A stretch of DNA of 41,015 nucleotides. It comes from Tardiphaga sp. (GTDB taxonomy: Bacteria; Pseudomonadota; Alphaproteobacteria; Rhizobiales; Xanthobacteraceae). Below are positions 34,504 through 41,015 of this stretch, in pieces. The notes beneath the pieces are model-generated. The model was not told the origin of the DNA. It was given only the letters and a program-made list of their open reading frames with translations, and did not search any database. A program made the translations under genes and the position numbers. Location: NCBI GenBank assembly GCA_028290355.1, contig JAQGKA010000012.1:1-41015 (forward strand), read 5' to 3'. Positions within the stretch are counted from its first letter, which is position 1; each line of letters begins with the position of its first letter.

Positions 34504-35324
34504 TGTCGGCAGCTTCAGGTAGGACGTCGCCGCTTCGCATCTGGCATCAATCGGTCAATGAACTCGATCAGTTCTCCGTCTACAAGCGGGCATTGGAAGT
34601 CCATGCCGTCGAAGTGTTCGAAGACGCCGCGGAGCTCGTCGTCCACGGATTGCCGACGGGCACCTATGGTGGCGCCTCGGCAACGGCCGTCCTTGGCAAT
34701 GCCTATGCCTATCACCGTGCGCTCGGCCAGGTGATCGACAACGCCATCACCGCCGAACGTCAGGGCTACGACGCATTTGTAATCGGATCGTTCAGCGAGC
34801 CGTTCCTGCGCGAGATCCGGTCGGCTGTCGATATTCCGGTAGCATCGCTGACGGAGAGCAGCTTGCTCGTCGCATGCTTGCTGGGACGCTATGTGGCGCT
34901 GATCTCGAATGCTCCTGCCGTGCAGTGGATGACCAAGGTTGCCGTCGACAAGCACGGCCTCGGCGCGCGCGTGCTGGAAGTCGCGTCCATCGAGCCGGCG
35001 CTCGACGAGCCGGCACTGGCGCGCGCCTACGCCGATCCGGCGCCGGTGATCGCCAGCTTCACCGCCGCCGCCGAGCGCCTCGTGGCGCGCGGCGCTGACG
35101 TCATCATTCCTGCCGAAGGCGTGCTTGCCGAACTGCTGGTGCGCCACGGCGTCCGCGAGATTGCCGGCGCGCCGGTATTGGACGTGTTCGCGGTGACTTG
35201 GGCCTACGCGCTGATGCAGATCAGGCTGTGGTCCAGGACCGGACTTCGTGTCGGCCGCAGCTGGCACCACAGACGAGATGATCCTGCAATCGTTGCAAGG
35301 TTTTTTGAGGAGACTGCCCGATGA
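34500..35324 (+). CDS. Asp/Glu/hydantoin racemase-like protein lacking catalytic cysteines
   Basis: A 274-residue protein resembling the aspartate/glutamate/hydantoin racemase superfamily. LRIWHQSVNELDQFSVYKRAL is the hydantoin-racemase-like opening, and YDAFVIGSFSEPFLREIRSAVDIPV and GADVIIPAEGVLAELLVRHGVREIAGAPVLD occupy the positions of the two active-site loops. In true racemases each loop holds a Cys; here they read GSFSEP (Ser97) and IIPAEGV (Ala205), aligned by eye. It may be a decarboxylase or isomerase with other residues, or a binding protein. The start overlaps the previous stop (ATGA; the second ATG at 34503 is equally possible), and the stop overlaps the next start. Confidence 0.82.
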   Translation: MMSAASGRTSPLRIWHQSVNELDQFSVYKRALEVHAVEVFEDAAELVVHGLPTGTYGGASATAVLGNAYAYHRALGQVIDNAITAERQGYDAFVIGSFSEPFLREIRSAVDIPVASLTESSLLVACLLGRYVALISNAPAVQWMTKVAVDKHGLGARVLEVASIEPALDEPALARAYADPAPVIASFTAAAERLVARGADVIIPAEGVLAELLVRHGVREIAGAPVLDVFAVTWAYALMQIRLWSRTGLRVGRSWHHRRDDPAIVARFFEETAR

Positions 35325-36208
35325 GCAATGCACCGCGCACGCAAGTGGACGGCGTCTACCATCGCAAACTCGGTGACGTACTCGTCACTGGCCTGAGCGA
35401 CGGCTATGTCGACATGGGATACGGAATTTTCCGCAACATCCCCGAGGAGGAAACCAAGGCGATTCTGGCGCGCGATCACCGCACGTCTCCGCCGCGCATT
35501 TCGGTCAACGCCTTTGCCCTGCGGATGGGTGGCAAGACCTACCTCATCGATTGCGGTTCGGCCGATATCATGGGGCCAACCTGCGGGCGCCTGCCGGCCA
35601 ATCTGGCTACCGCCGGTATCGACCCGGCGTCGGTGGATGGCGTGTTGCTGACTCATGTTCACCCCGACCACTCCAACGGACTGACGGATGCAGCGACCGG
35701 CAGACGGCTGTTTCCCAACGCCGAAGTCATTGTGCATGAGAGCGAGATCAACCACTGGTTCAACGATGAACTGATGGCCAGGGCCGCCGAGCGCCCACGT
35801 CGGCGTTATTTCGAGGCCGGTCGCACGCAGTTGTCGCCGTACATGGCGGCCGACCGGGTTCGCACGTTCAAGGGGGGCGAAATCCTTCCCGGTGTCACGG
35901 CGATCCCTGCTGCCGGTCACACGCCGGGCCATTCCGCCTACGTCATTTCCTCACAGGGGCAGTTAATGATCGTCTGGGGCGACACCGTCCATGTCCCGGA
36001 GATCCAGGTCGCACGGCCCGAGGTCACCATGGAATTCGATACCGATCCCGAGGCTGCCGCGATCGCCCGACAGAAGGTCTTCGACATGGTAGTCGCCGAC
36101 GACATGCTGGTCGGTGGCATGCATCTGCATTTCCCGGGTTTTGGACACATGCGGCGGGAAGCGGGGAAATATAGCCTGACGGCGGAGCAGTGGGCCTTTG
36201 ATATCTGA
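35321..36208 (+). CDS. Metallo-beta-lactamase-fold hydrolase
   Basis: A 295-residue hydrolase of the MBL superfamily. The zinc motif HxHxDH is present as LLTHVHPDHSNGL (near residue 115). Further ligands lie in PAAGHTPGHSAY and WGDTVH, and a final His in GGMHLHFPG. The length and the opening VLVTGLSDGYVDMGYGIF resemble the methyl-parathion hydrolase/AHL-lactonase-like branch. In this cluster it may hydrolyse a lactone, ester or CoA thioester intermediate. It is coupled to the racemase-like gene by an ATGA overlap and is the last structural gene of the operon. Confidence 0.92.
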   Translation: MSNAPRTQVDGVYHRKLGDVLVTGLSDGYVDMGYGIFRNIPEEETKAILARDHRTSPPRISVNAFALRMGGKTYLIDCGSADIMGPTCGRLPANLATAGIDPASVDGVLLTHVHPDHSNGLTDAATGRRLFPNAEVIVHESEINHWFNDELMARAAERPRRRYFEAGRTQLSPYMAADRVRTFKGGEILPGVTAIPAAGHTPGHSAYVISSQGQLMIVWGDTVHVPEIQVARPEVTMEFDTDPEAAAIARQKVFDMVVADDMLVGGMHLHFPGFGHMRREAGKYSLTAEQWAFDI

Positions 36209-36381
36209 GAGCCGGGTGCGGCCAGAGAAATAACATCCTCCGTGGGGGGGCAGAACTGGCCGTTTCTACAGTGTGGCTGTTACTACGGGTTCGGCTGGCC
36301 CTTGAGATGCCGCTTCTGGCTTTTCAGGCTCATTTTTAGGTTACATTGGCGGCCCTGGCCGCAATGGTGATATATCGGCTC

Positions 36382-37413
36382 ATGGCAACTGGCAGAAGCA
36401 AGCTGACAATCCGCGATGTGGCGATTGCTGCCGGTGTCTCGACCGGAACGGTGTCCCGTGTCCTCAACTCCAACGCAACGGTTCGCCCGGATGTCCGCCG
36501 AAAAGTTCAGCGCGCTATCGATGAACTGGGGTTTGCGCCAAACGCGGTGGCGCGGAGCATGCGTAGTCGATCGACGCACACGATTGGCTGTATCCTCCGT
36601 GAAATCAACATTCCTCAGCTCGCGGGCTTCGTAAAAGCGGCTCATGACGCTTTGGATGATGAGGGATTTTCTCTCGTCATCTCCAATTCCGAAGGTCGAG
36701 AGGCACGGGAGCGCGAGTTGCTGAGTGGCCTGTCGAGCAGGCAGGCGGATGGGGTCATGATGGGGCCTTACACGCCGATCGAGGCGGATTTCGAGATCTT
36801 TTTGCGCGGACTGAAGATACCCATCGTGCTAATTGATCGCGATGCCCCGGAATGGGCGGACGCGGTGATGGCTGATCACGCGGGCGGCATGCGCGTGGCG
36901 GTTGGCCATTTGCTCGATCTTGGTCATCGTCGGATTGCCCTGATTACCGGTGAGCATGGCCTTTATCCGGCGAGCGAGCGCATCAGGGGGTATCGCGAAG
37001 CCTTCGCTGCAAGGGGCATTGAGTTCGATCCGTCACTCGTTCATTCCGGCAGCTTCTTGCCGGGCGCGGGATTCCGGATCACCTCGGCGACGCTGGGTCA
37101 GCGCAATCCCCCGACAGCCATCATTGCGGGCGGCCTTGATATGCTCTCCGGCGTACTGCGCGCCGTTCGGGGCAGGGAGCTTCGAATCCCCGAAGACGTC
37201 TCGGTCATAGCGTCCGGATACTCTGAGCTTTCAGAATTGGTGACCCCGCCCGTTGCCGTGATCGGGTGGGATCAAGGCGAGATTGGGCGTATCGCAGCCG
37301 GCATGTTGCTCGACCGAATTCGAAGCAACACTCCGCTGGAACCCCGCCGCGTCTTGGTCCCCAGCCAATTCGTTGTTCGGGCGTCGGTGGCCCCACCCAA
37401 ACGGCTCTCATGA
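36382..37413 (+). CDS. LacI-family transcriptional regulator
   Basis: A 343-residue DNA-binding repressor. The helix-turn-helix is LTIRDVAIAAGVSTGTVSRVLN (about residues 8-29), with the hinge helix in APNAVARSMRSRSTHTIG. A periplasmic-binding-like ligand domain follows (HLLDLGHRRIALITG, ERIRGYREAFAARGI, PPTAIIAGG, LRIPEDVSVIASGY). Of the possible starts (TTG 36346, ATG 36364, ATG 36382) the last gives the standard LacI N-terminus. The recognition helix STGTVSRVLN is of the kind that binds operators with a central CG such as TGAAACGTTTCA, two copies of which lie at the TRAP/ABC divergent promoter. It is 173 bases beyond the operon and on the same strand. I see no such operator before its own gene. 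Confidence 0.95.
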   Translation: MATGRSKLTIRDVAIAAGVSTGTVSRVLNSNATVRPDVRRKVQRAIDELGFAPNAVARSMRSRSTHTIGCILREINIPQLAGFVKAAHDALDDEGFSLVISNSEGREARERELLSGLSSRQADGVMMGPYTPIEADFEIFLRGLKIPIVLIDRDAPEWADAVMADHAGGMRVAVGHLLDLGHRRIALITGEHGLYPASERIRGYREAFAARGIEFDPSLVHSGSFLPGAGFRITSATLGQRNPPTAIIAGGLDMLSGVLRAVRGRELRIPEDVSVIASGYSELSELVTPPVAVIGWDQGEIGRIAAGMLLDRIRSNTPLEPRRVLVPSQFVVRASVAPPKRLS

Positions 37414-37523
37414 CCGAGGCACCTCCCAATATTCCGCAGCCATGCTGCGGTCTACGACCTGGACGTCGGCCTGAAAAATCGTCGGATACGCGCAAACCCT
37501 TCGGCGTCGTTGCTGGCGACAAA

Positions 37524-37550
37524 TGGCCGCTTCTGGGCGCTAAGCGGCCA
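37524..37550. repeat. Long perfect inverted repeat
   Basis: TGGCCGCTT and AAGCGGCCA form a perfect 9-bp stem around a 9-base loop. No T-tract follows. Similar short palindromes with GCTT/AAGC arms are, from memory, frequent between genes in bradyrhizobial genomes, so this may belong to a dispersed family. Confidence 0.55.
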
Positions 37551-37729
37551 CTCGTTGGAATATCGTGTTCAGGTAGAGCGAATAGTTATCTCAATAACAT
37601 ACGAGTTCGTAGTTTTATTCTGAATGGCGCGCCATTCCTGAACAGAGCAGCGAACATGTTATCGCTCGTGGACCGGGTGTCCATTTCAAAACGGACGCGC
37701 CTTCTGGGCCGGATGCATCCGCTTTGAGT

Positions 37730-37752
37730 GGCCCCGCAAGGGGTCCCTTTTT
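37730..37752 (+). terminator. Rho-independent terminator
   Basis: GGCCCC and GGGGTCC pair through a GCAA loop with one bulged T, followed by CTTTTTCTT. It lies 320 bases after the LacI-family gene and is the first terminator-like structure on that strand, so it may end that transcript. Confidence 0.55.
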
Positions 37753-37890
37753 CTTCGGCCTCGGTCTCTGTTTGTTTAACTATCAAACGCTGCCTGAGCG
37801 AATTCTTGACTGCTATTGTCCCGCGCTTCAGTGGGGCGAAGCAATTCTGCTGTCAGACTGATGTACCCGAGGCACGGAGCGATTGTCAGG

Positions 37891-37911
37891 TGGTACACGA
37901 GAGTGGTACAC
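37891..37911 (+). repeat. Direct repeat pair TGGTACAC, 13-bp period
   Basis: Two exact copies of TGGTACAC are separated by GAGAG. The layout equals that of the pair at 38068-38088, which has a different 8-mer but the same spacer. Together they flank the tRNA-like core as arm-type integrase sites would. Confidence 0.7.
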
Positions 37912-37938
37912 AGCGTTCCGACCGGGCTGCGAAGAACC

Positions 37939-38038
37939 GCTGATTATTTGGGTTTTCTGCATTATCGGAGATGCTGGAAGAGAGTCCCACTCTCTCCGCC
38001 AGCCACAAAATAGTGGCCAAAAACCAAGCGAAATCAGC
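37939..38038. repeat. Imperfect inverted repeats flanking the att-like core
   Basis: GCTGATTATTTGGGTTTT (37939-37956) recurs in inverse orientation at 38019-38038, whose complement reads GCTGATTTCGCTTGGTTTT. The centres lie about 44 and 38 bp from the core centre. They may be accessory binding sites or remnants. Confidence 0.45.
37981..38001 (+). other. tRNA-Ser 3'-end-like core of an integrase attachment site
   Basis: The run TCCCACTCTCTCCGCCA equals the 3' T-arm, acceptor strand and CCA end of bacterial tRNA-Ser genes of the UCN group. No GGAGAG 5' half exists 90 bases upstream, so this is a 3' fragment and not a tRNA gene. Tyrosine integrases of genomic islands commonly use tRNA 3' ends as core sites. 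The fragment is also self-complementary (AGAGAGT around CCC), as integrase cores often are. No integrase gene is in the window. Confidence 0.6.
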
Positions 38039-38067
38039 AACTTCTGCAAGTCCCTATTTCTTCTGTG

Positions 38068-38088
38068 TAGCACCTGAGAGTAGCACCT
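38068..38088 (+). repeat. Direct repeat pair TAGCACCT, 13-bp period
   Basis: Two exact copies of TAGCACCT are separated by GAGAG, the same spacer and period as the TGGTACAC pair at 37891. The distance to the tRNA-like core is 66 bases here and 69 on the other side. Confidence 0.7.
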
Positions 38089-38324
38089 CCCAGCATTTTT
38101 TTCGGGCCGAACGACCGAAATTCGTGCGTTCCAGGACGCCCGATCGCGGCGTCCGAGAGCAACGTCGCCTCGACTCGATGCTGGAATTCCAAACGACCAC
38201 CAAAACCCTTTCTGCGTGGGGAGCGGTTCGGATGGGTCGCGGTGCGCCGTTCGGTGAACAGGTGGTGAGACGGCGGCATCTGAAGCCCGGGCCCAGCACT
38301 TGCTGGCCGGCGAGCCCCGCCAGG

Positions 38325-38354
38325 TTATTATAATCTGGATTATTATAATCTCGA
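38325..38354 (+). repeat. AT-rich 15-bp tandem repeat with TATAAT boxes
   Basis: TTATTATAATCTGGA is followed directly by TTATTATAATCTCGA and a decayed third start (TTCTAAT). Each copy contains a perfect TATAAT, at 38329 and 38344. No good -35 box is spaced correctly for either. The tract is a sharp AT island about 235 bases before the nuclease-like gene, and could be its promoter or a binding site. Confidence 0.65.
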
Positions 38355-38498
38355 TTCTAATACGGGGGACCAAGCGACTGGTCGCAGCAGCGAAAGCGGG
38401 AGCCTGACGCCCAGCGCCGAAACGGGAGGGCGCATTTCGTGGTGCTGCCCCCATCGGGAACTGTCCGGTCGTGGGGATCATCTTCTCGTCACGAGGCG

Positions 38499-38520
38499 GA
38501 TGCCGCGGGCCAGCGGCATC
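38499..38520. repeat. Perfect 8-bp inverted repeat before the nuclease-like gene
   Basis: GATGCCGC and GCGGCATC flank a 6-base loop, about 70 bases upstream of the preferred ATG at 38590. It could be an operator or a leader hairpin. No T-tract follows. Confidence 0.5.
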
Positions 38521-38589
38521 TCGATGCTATACCGATTGCAAGGCGGCGATCGCTTGAGCAGGGCCAGCGCGAACGCAGGACGGTTTCCG

Positions 38590-39462
38590 ATGTCCCTTTC
38601 CGACGTATATCGTGATCGCCACACAACACCGGGCTGGGTATACATTCAGGGTTCGGCCTCCGAGCGTCTGCTGAAGTTCGGCGTCACCATAAATCTTCGG
38701 CAACGGACCGGAAGCAACCGAACCCGGAAATATGGCGGCATCGGCGATTGGCGACTCCTCTATCGGGTCTGGGTCGAGGAGAGTGGAAGGGTCGAAAGCG
38801 ACGCCCTCAAGCTGCTGAGGCGACATGCCGTAAGACGATCATATCTGAAAGACGGGCGTCCCCAACGGACGCGCGAAATGGTAGACTGCGCGTTCAGCGA
38901 CGCGCTTGCGGCCCTCGAGCAGAGGTTGACCGAAAGCGAGCGAGCCAGCGGCTGGCGATCTGGCGATGCGGTCTTCTATGAATTCGGGACTGTTAGCGAA
39001 GACGAAGATTTGGTGTGTCGGAAGGATCCGCGGGCTCCCGTCGGCCTGCCGGAAGGCTACATCTACTTCCTTCCGACCGCCGAGCTCGAACTATCGGTGC
39101 GTTCGGAGAACTGTCTTGCGAACGAAGGAATCGTCCACTTAGGCTCGCTAGTCACCAGGTCGGAAGCCGAATTGCTACGCGTCCCCAACTTCGGACGCAA
39201 GCCTCTCAACGAGATCAAGGCGGCGCTCGCGCAGTTGGGGCTCCGCCTTGGCACCGGGATTCCGGATTGGCCGCCTCCCGACTTAGCGGAGCTGTCAGAA
39301 CGCATCGGTCCGTTGCTCAAGCGGGTGGATGAGCTGTCGCTGTCGATCCGGACGGCCAACTGCCTCGAGAAAGAGGACCTGTTCTACATCGGCGAGCTCG
39401 TGTGTTATTCGGCCTGCAATATTGGCTCTAACGCAATTTTGGTGCAGCCGTGGATCATGTAG
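38590..39462 (+). pseudogene. GIY-YIG-like nuclease fused to tandem RpoA C-terminal domains, cut by IS
   Basis: Residues 14-110 resemble the T5orf172/MUG113 branch of GIY-YIG nucleases: GWVYIQG (Tyr18), LLKFGVT (second motif, Phe30-Gly31), the Arg-rich [15 protein letters not shown], and Glu69 in [15 protein letters not shown]. Residues 164-229 are an RNA polymerase alpha C-terminal domain: [39 protein letters not shown] and DWPPP, with the DNA-contact residues Arg171, Asn174 and Cys175. From residue 246 a second copy begins ([26 protein letters not shown]; Arg254, Asn257, Cys258) but is lost after about 33 residues, where ISL3 sequence starts near 39424. The stop at 39462 lies inside the IS. 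I take the ATG at 38590; 38500 and 38524 are alternatives. The domain order suggests a nuclease steered to promoters or RNA polymerase, but the function is unknown. Confidence 0.8.
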
Positions 39463-41015
39463 CTCCGATCAGACGAGCCTGAAGCAAGTCAAGCTTCGCG
39501 CGACCGTACATTTGGCGTTTGACCAGCTTGAGCTTGGTGATTTGGCCCTCCGTTTGTCCGTTGGACCAGAACGTTGTGATCGCTGCATTGACCGCAGCCT
39601 TGTCCTTGATGACGCCGTTGGCAAAAGAGGAGACGAGGCTTGCGCGTGCGCGTTCTATCCATGGGTCCAGATCTCCGTGAGCCTTCTTGCGGATCATTAC
39701 GTGGAATGCAGCGATGATCTCGCGAGCTTCCACTAGGAGAGGAACGCCTTGCTCTATCGCTGCGATGGTGACGGTCTCCGACTTTGATAGCGTATCGCGG
39801 CCGTTGGTCATCAGGCGGGCAATCGTTCTCGCGGACGGGACGCGCTGCAGGCTCCGAGTATCGGGCGTTTCGGCACGCCGACGGCGTGTCGCCCATTCTG
39901 TCACAACTCGCACCGAGCCCCGAAAACCCTGCGCCTTGAGGCAACGCCACAGGTCCGCGCCGTTGCGATGACCTGCAGCCCACTGAGCATCGAGCCATGG
40001 CAGGTGGTGATCGAGCGAGCTCTCCCGCATCCTGAACACATCGGATCGCTGACCTCGCAGCACCCTGCGGACAAGGCCCCGGCTATGTCCGGTGAGCCGT
40101 ACGATCTCCTTTATAGGGACGCCCGTCTCGGCCTGTTTGAGGATTGTCGTGTTGGTGTCCTCTCTCCGAAGATAACCCTCGTACTGGACGCGCTCGGCGG
40201 CCGTCAGCAAGTCGGGGTTTATGGTGGCAGAGCCGACCGCGACGCGGACCTGGCGCATCGATTTGCGTACCGCATCCAGGAAGGCGTGGCTGGCATTCTC
40301 CATGAGATGCCAGCGGTCAGCGACCTGGATAGCGTGCGGGAGCGCCTTGGCCGCAGCAAGGGCGTAACCGCCGCCACGGTCCCGCGCGACCAAAGTGATC
40401 TGCGGGTGCCCCGAGAGCCAGGCCTGCGCGGTGGCTGGCTCTCTGTCGGGTAAGAGAATGATTGGTCGTCGCCGCTCGAGGTCGCAGATAATTGTTCCGT
40501 ACCGCTGATTGCGCCGCCAGGCCCAGTCGTCGATGCCGATAACACTCGGCGCAACAAAGGGCGGACACCCACGCCTTCGGACCACCCGAAGTAACGTATC
40601 GTTGCTCGCGGGGAGCATAAGCCTACGGGCAAGCCTCGCCGCCGGCCGGCCACCCAGGGCTAGGCCGAGGTGATGGACGACCAAATCGAGCCGCGCCGTT
40701 CGCCGCGCCCACGGCGCAAGAGCGCCGTCATTGAAGCGTTCGGTGAAAATACGTCGACCACACATAACGGTAACGCAGCGGAAGCGGCGTGCCACGACCA
40801 CCAGACGAACGGTGCGCCCCGCGAGCGGTAGATCGGTGAGGCGTCGCCGATACCGGCTGTGGATCCGCCCAGAACTGGCTCCGCATCCCGGACAGAGGCT
40901 CGTGTCGCTCGTGGGACGGACAGCAATCACGATCGCGGCGCCGTCGCGAACGGCGCTCTCCACGTCAAACCCGCGAGGGACCAAGGCCGACGGACGTAGG
41001 GCTCGCTGCATCATG
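39424..41015 (-). mobile_element. ISL3-family insertion sequence (one end in window)
   Basis: The element is recognised from its transposase. Its end is placed at GGCTCT (39424), a terminal sequence common in ISL3 elements, just where the host gene loses homology. The 8 bases before it, GCAATATT, are a likely AT-rich target duplication, as ISL3 elements make 8-bp duplications. The other end lies beyond the window, so neither the inverted repeat nor the duplication can be confirmed. Confidence 0.75.
39455..41014 (-). CDS. ISL3-family transposase
   Basis: A 519-residue DDE transposase that moves the element it lies in. The N-terminal zinc-finger-like segment ([17 protein letters not shown]) and the helix-turn-helix region precede the catalytic core. 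[25 protein letters not shown] holds the first Asp, and [27 protein letters not shown] the second. [34 protein letters not shown] near the C-terminus holds the Glu and the family's hallmark ending. The ATG at 41014 is one base from the window edge, and the N-terminus looks complete, but a start further out cannot be excluded. The reading frame is intact, so the element may be active. Confidence 0.93.
   Translation of the reverse strand: MMQRALRPSALVPRGFDVESAVRDGAAIVIAVRPTSDTSLCPGCGASSGRIHSRYRRRLTDLPLAGRTVRLVVVARRFRCVTVMCGRRIFTERFNDGALAPWARRTARLDLVVHHLGLALGGRPAARLARRLMLPASNDTLLRVVRRRGCPPFVAPSVIGIDDWAWRRNQRYGTIICDLERRRPIILLPDREPATAQAWLSGHPQITLVARDRGGGYALAAAKALPHAIQVADRWHLMENASHAFLDAVRKSMRQVRVAVGSATINPDLLTAAERVQYEGYLRREDTNTTILKQAETGVPIKEIVRLTGHSRGLVRRVLRGQRSDVFRMRESSLDHHLPWLDAQWAAGHRNGADLWRCLKAQGFRGSVRVVTEWATRRRRAETPDTRSLQRVPSARTIARLMTNGRDTLSKSETVTIAAIEQGVPLLVEAREIIAAFHVMIRKKAHGDLDPWIERARASLVSSFANGVIKDKAAVNAAITTFWSNGQTEGQITKLKLVKRQMYGRAKLDLLQARLIGAT

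Larger units (their letters stand above)
37414..38589. other. Gene-poor region with mobile-element boundary features
   Basis: About 1.2 kb contains no convincing coding sequence; the ORFs listed here (for example 37728-37943 and 37971-38333) have no recognisable domains. It does hold two long palindromes, a terminator, an attachment-site-like block and an AT-rich tandem repeat, each listed separately. Base composition becomes more AT-rich than in the operons to the left. Confidence 0.6.

Noticed and set aside
37266-37727. 153-codon ORF ending just before a terminator
   Set aside because: Its first third is a frame-shifted overlap of the LacI gene and the remainder has no recognisable sequence; the terminator position alone is weak support.
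37910-38001. Complete tRNA-Ser gene ending at 38001
   Set aside because: Only the 3' strand matches; there is no 5' acceptor strand, D-arm or anticodon stem in the 90 bases upstream.
37891-38088. CRISPR array from the repeated 8-mers
   Set aside because: Repeats are only 8 bases with a constant 5-base spacer and two copies each, and no cas genes are present.

Overview
The window looks like chromosome of a high-GC alphaproteobacterium, most plausibly a Bradyrhizobium/Rhodopseudomonas-type Nitrobacteraceae member. This is an inference from base composition, the orphan Bug/TctC receptors, the many MmgE/PrpD, CaiB and crotonase genes, and an RpoA-like domain of alphaproteobacterial type. Nothing in the window fixes the species.

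Region A (1-9905): a broken LysR-type regulator gene lies divergent from a plus-strand catabolic operon. The operon holds an ADP-forming acyl-CoA synthetase, a crotonase, an aldehyde dehydrogenase, a second crotonase, an ACS-family MFS importer, an orphan TctC-type receptor and a mandelate-racemase-like enolase-superfamily enzyme. The set fits uptake, CoA activation and aldehyde-forming chain shortening of an organic acid, possibly aromatic. Region B (10020-11205): a minus-strand lrgA-lrgB pair. Region C (11656-15912): a second ADP-forming acyl-CoA synthetase divergent from a second TctC-type receptor and a class II aldolase/adducin-family enzyme, closed by a good terminator.

Region D (16089-36208) is one large catabolic locus built around a divergent promoter at about 21.89-22.11 kb. 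Leftwards run dctP-dctQ-dctM (TRAP importer), an AMP-forming acyl-CoA synthetase and an MFS transporter. Rightwards run a complete five-gene LIV-type ABC importer, MmgE/PrpD, SDR, CaiB CoA-transferase, enoyl-CoA hydratase, HMG-CoA-lyase-like enzyme, acyl-CoA dehydrogenase, a second MmgE/PrpD, an Asp/Glu-racemase-like protein and a metallo-beta-lactamase-fold hydrolase. Most of these genes overlap or nearly touch. Each promoter carries the same palindrome TGAAACGTTTCA directly at its -35 box, the two being 150 bp apart centre to centre. A LacI-family regulator gene (36382-37413) ends the cluster and is the obvious candidate to bind them.

Region E (37414-41015) is accessory DNA. It holds a terminator, several palindromes and an attachment-site-like block: a tRNA-Ser 3'-end sequence flanked almost symmetrically by two pairs of 13-bp-period direct repeats that share the spacer GAGAG. 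Next comes a gene encoding a GIY-YIG/T5orf172-like nuclease domain fused to tandem copies of the RNA polymerase alpha-subunit C-terminal domain. The second copy is cut by an ISL3-family insertion sequence that runs off the window. This fusion is the most unusual item seen and the best candidate for an undescribed system.
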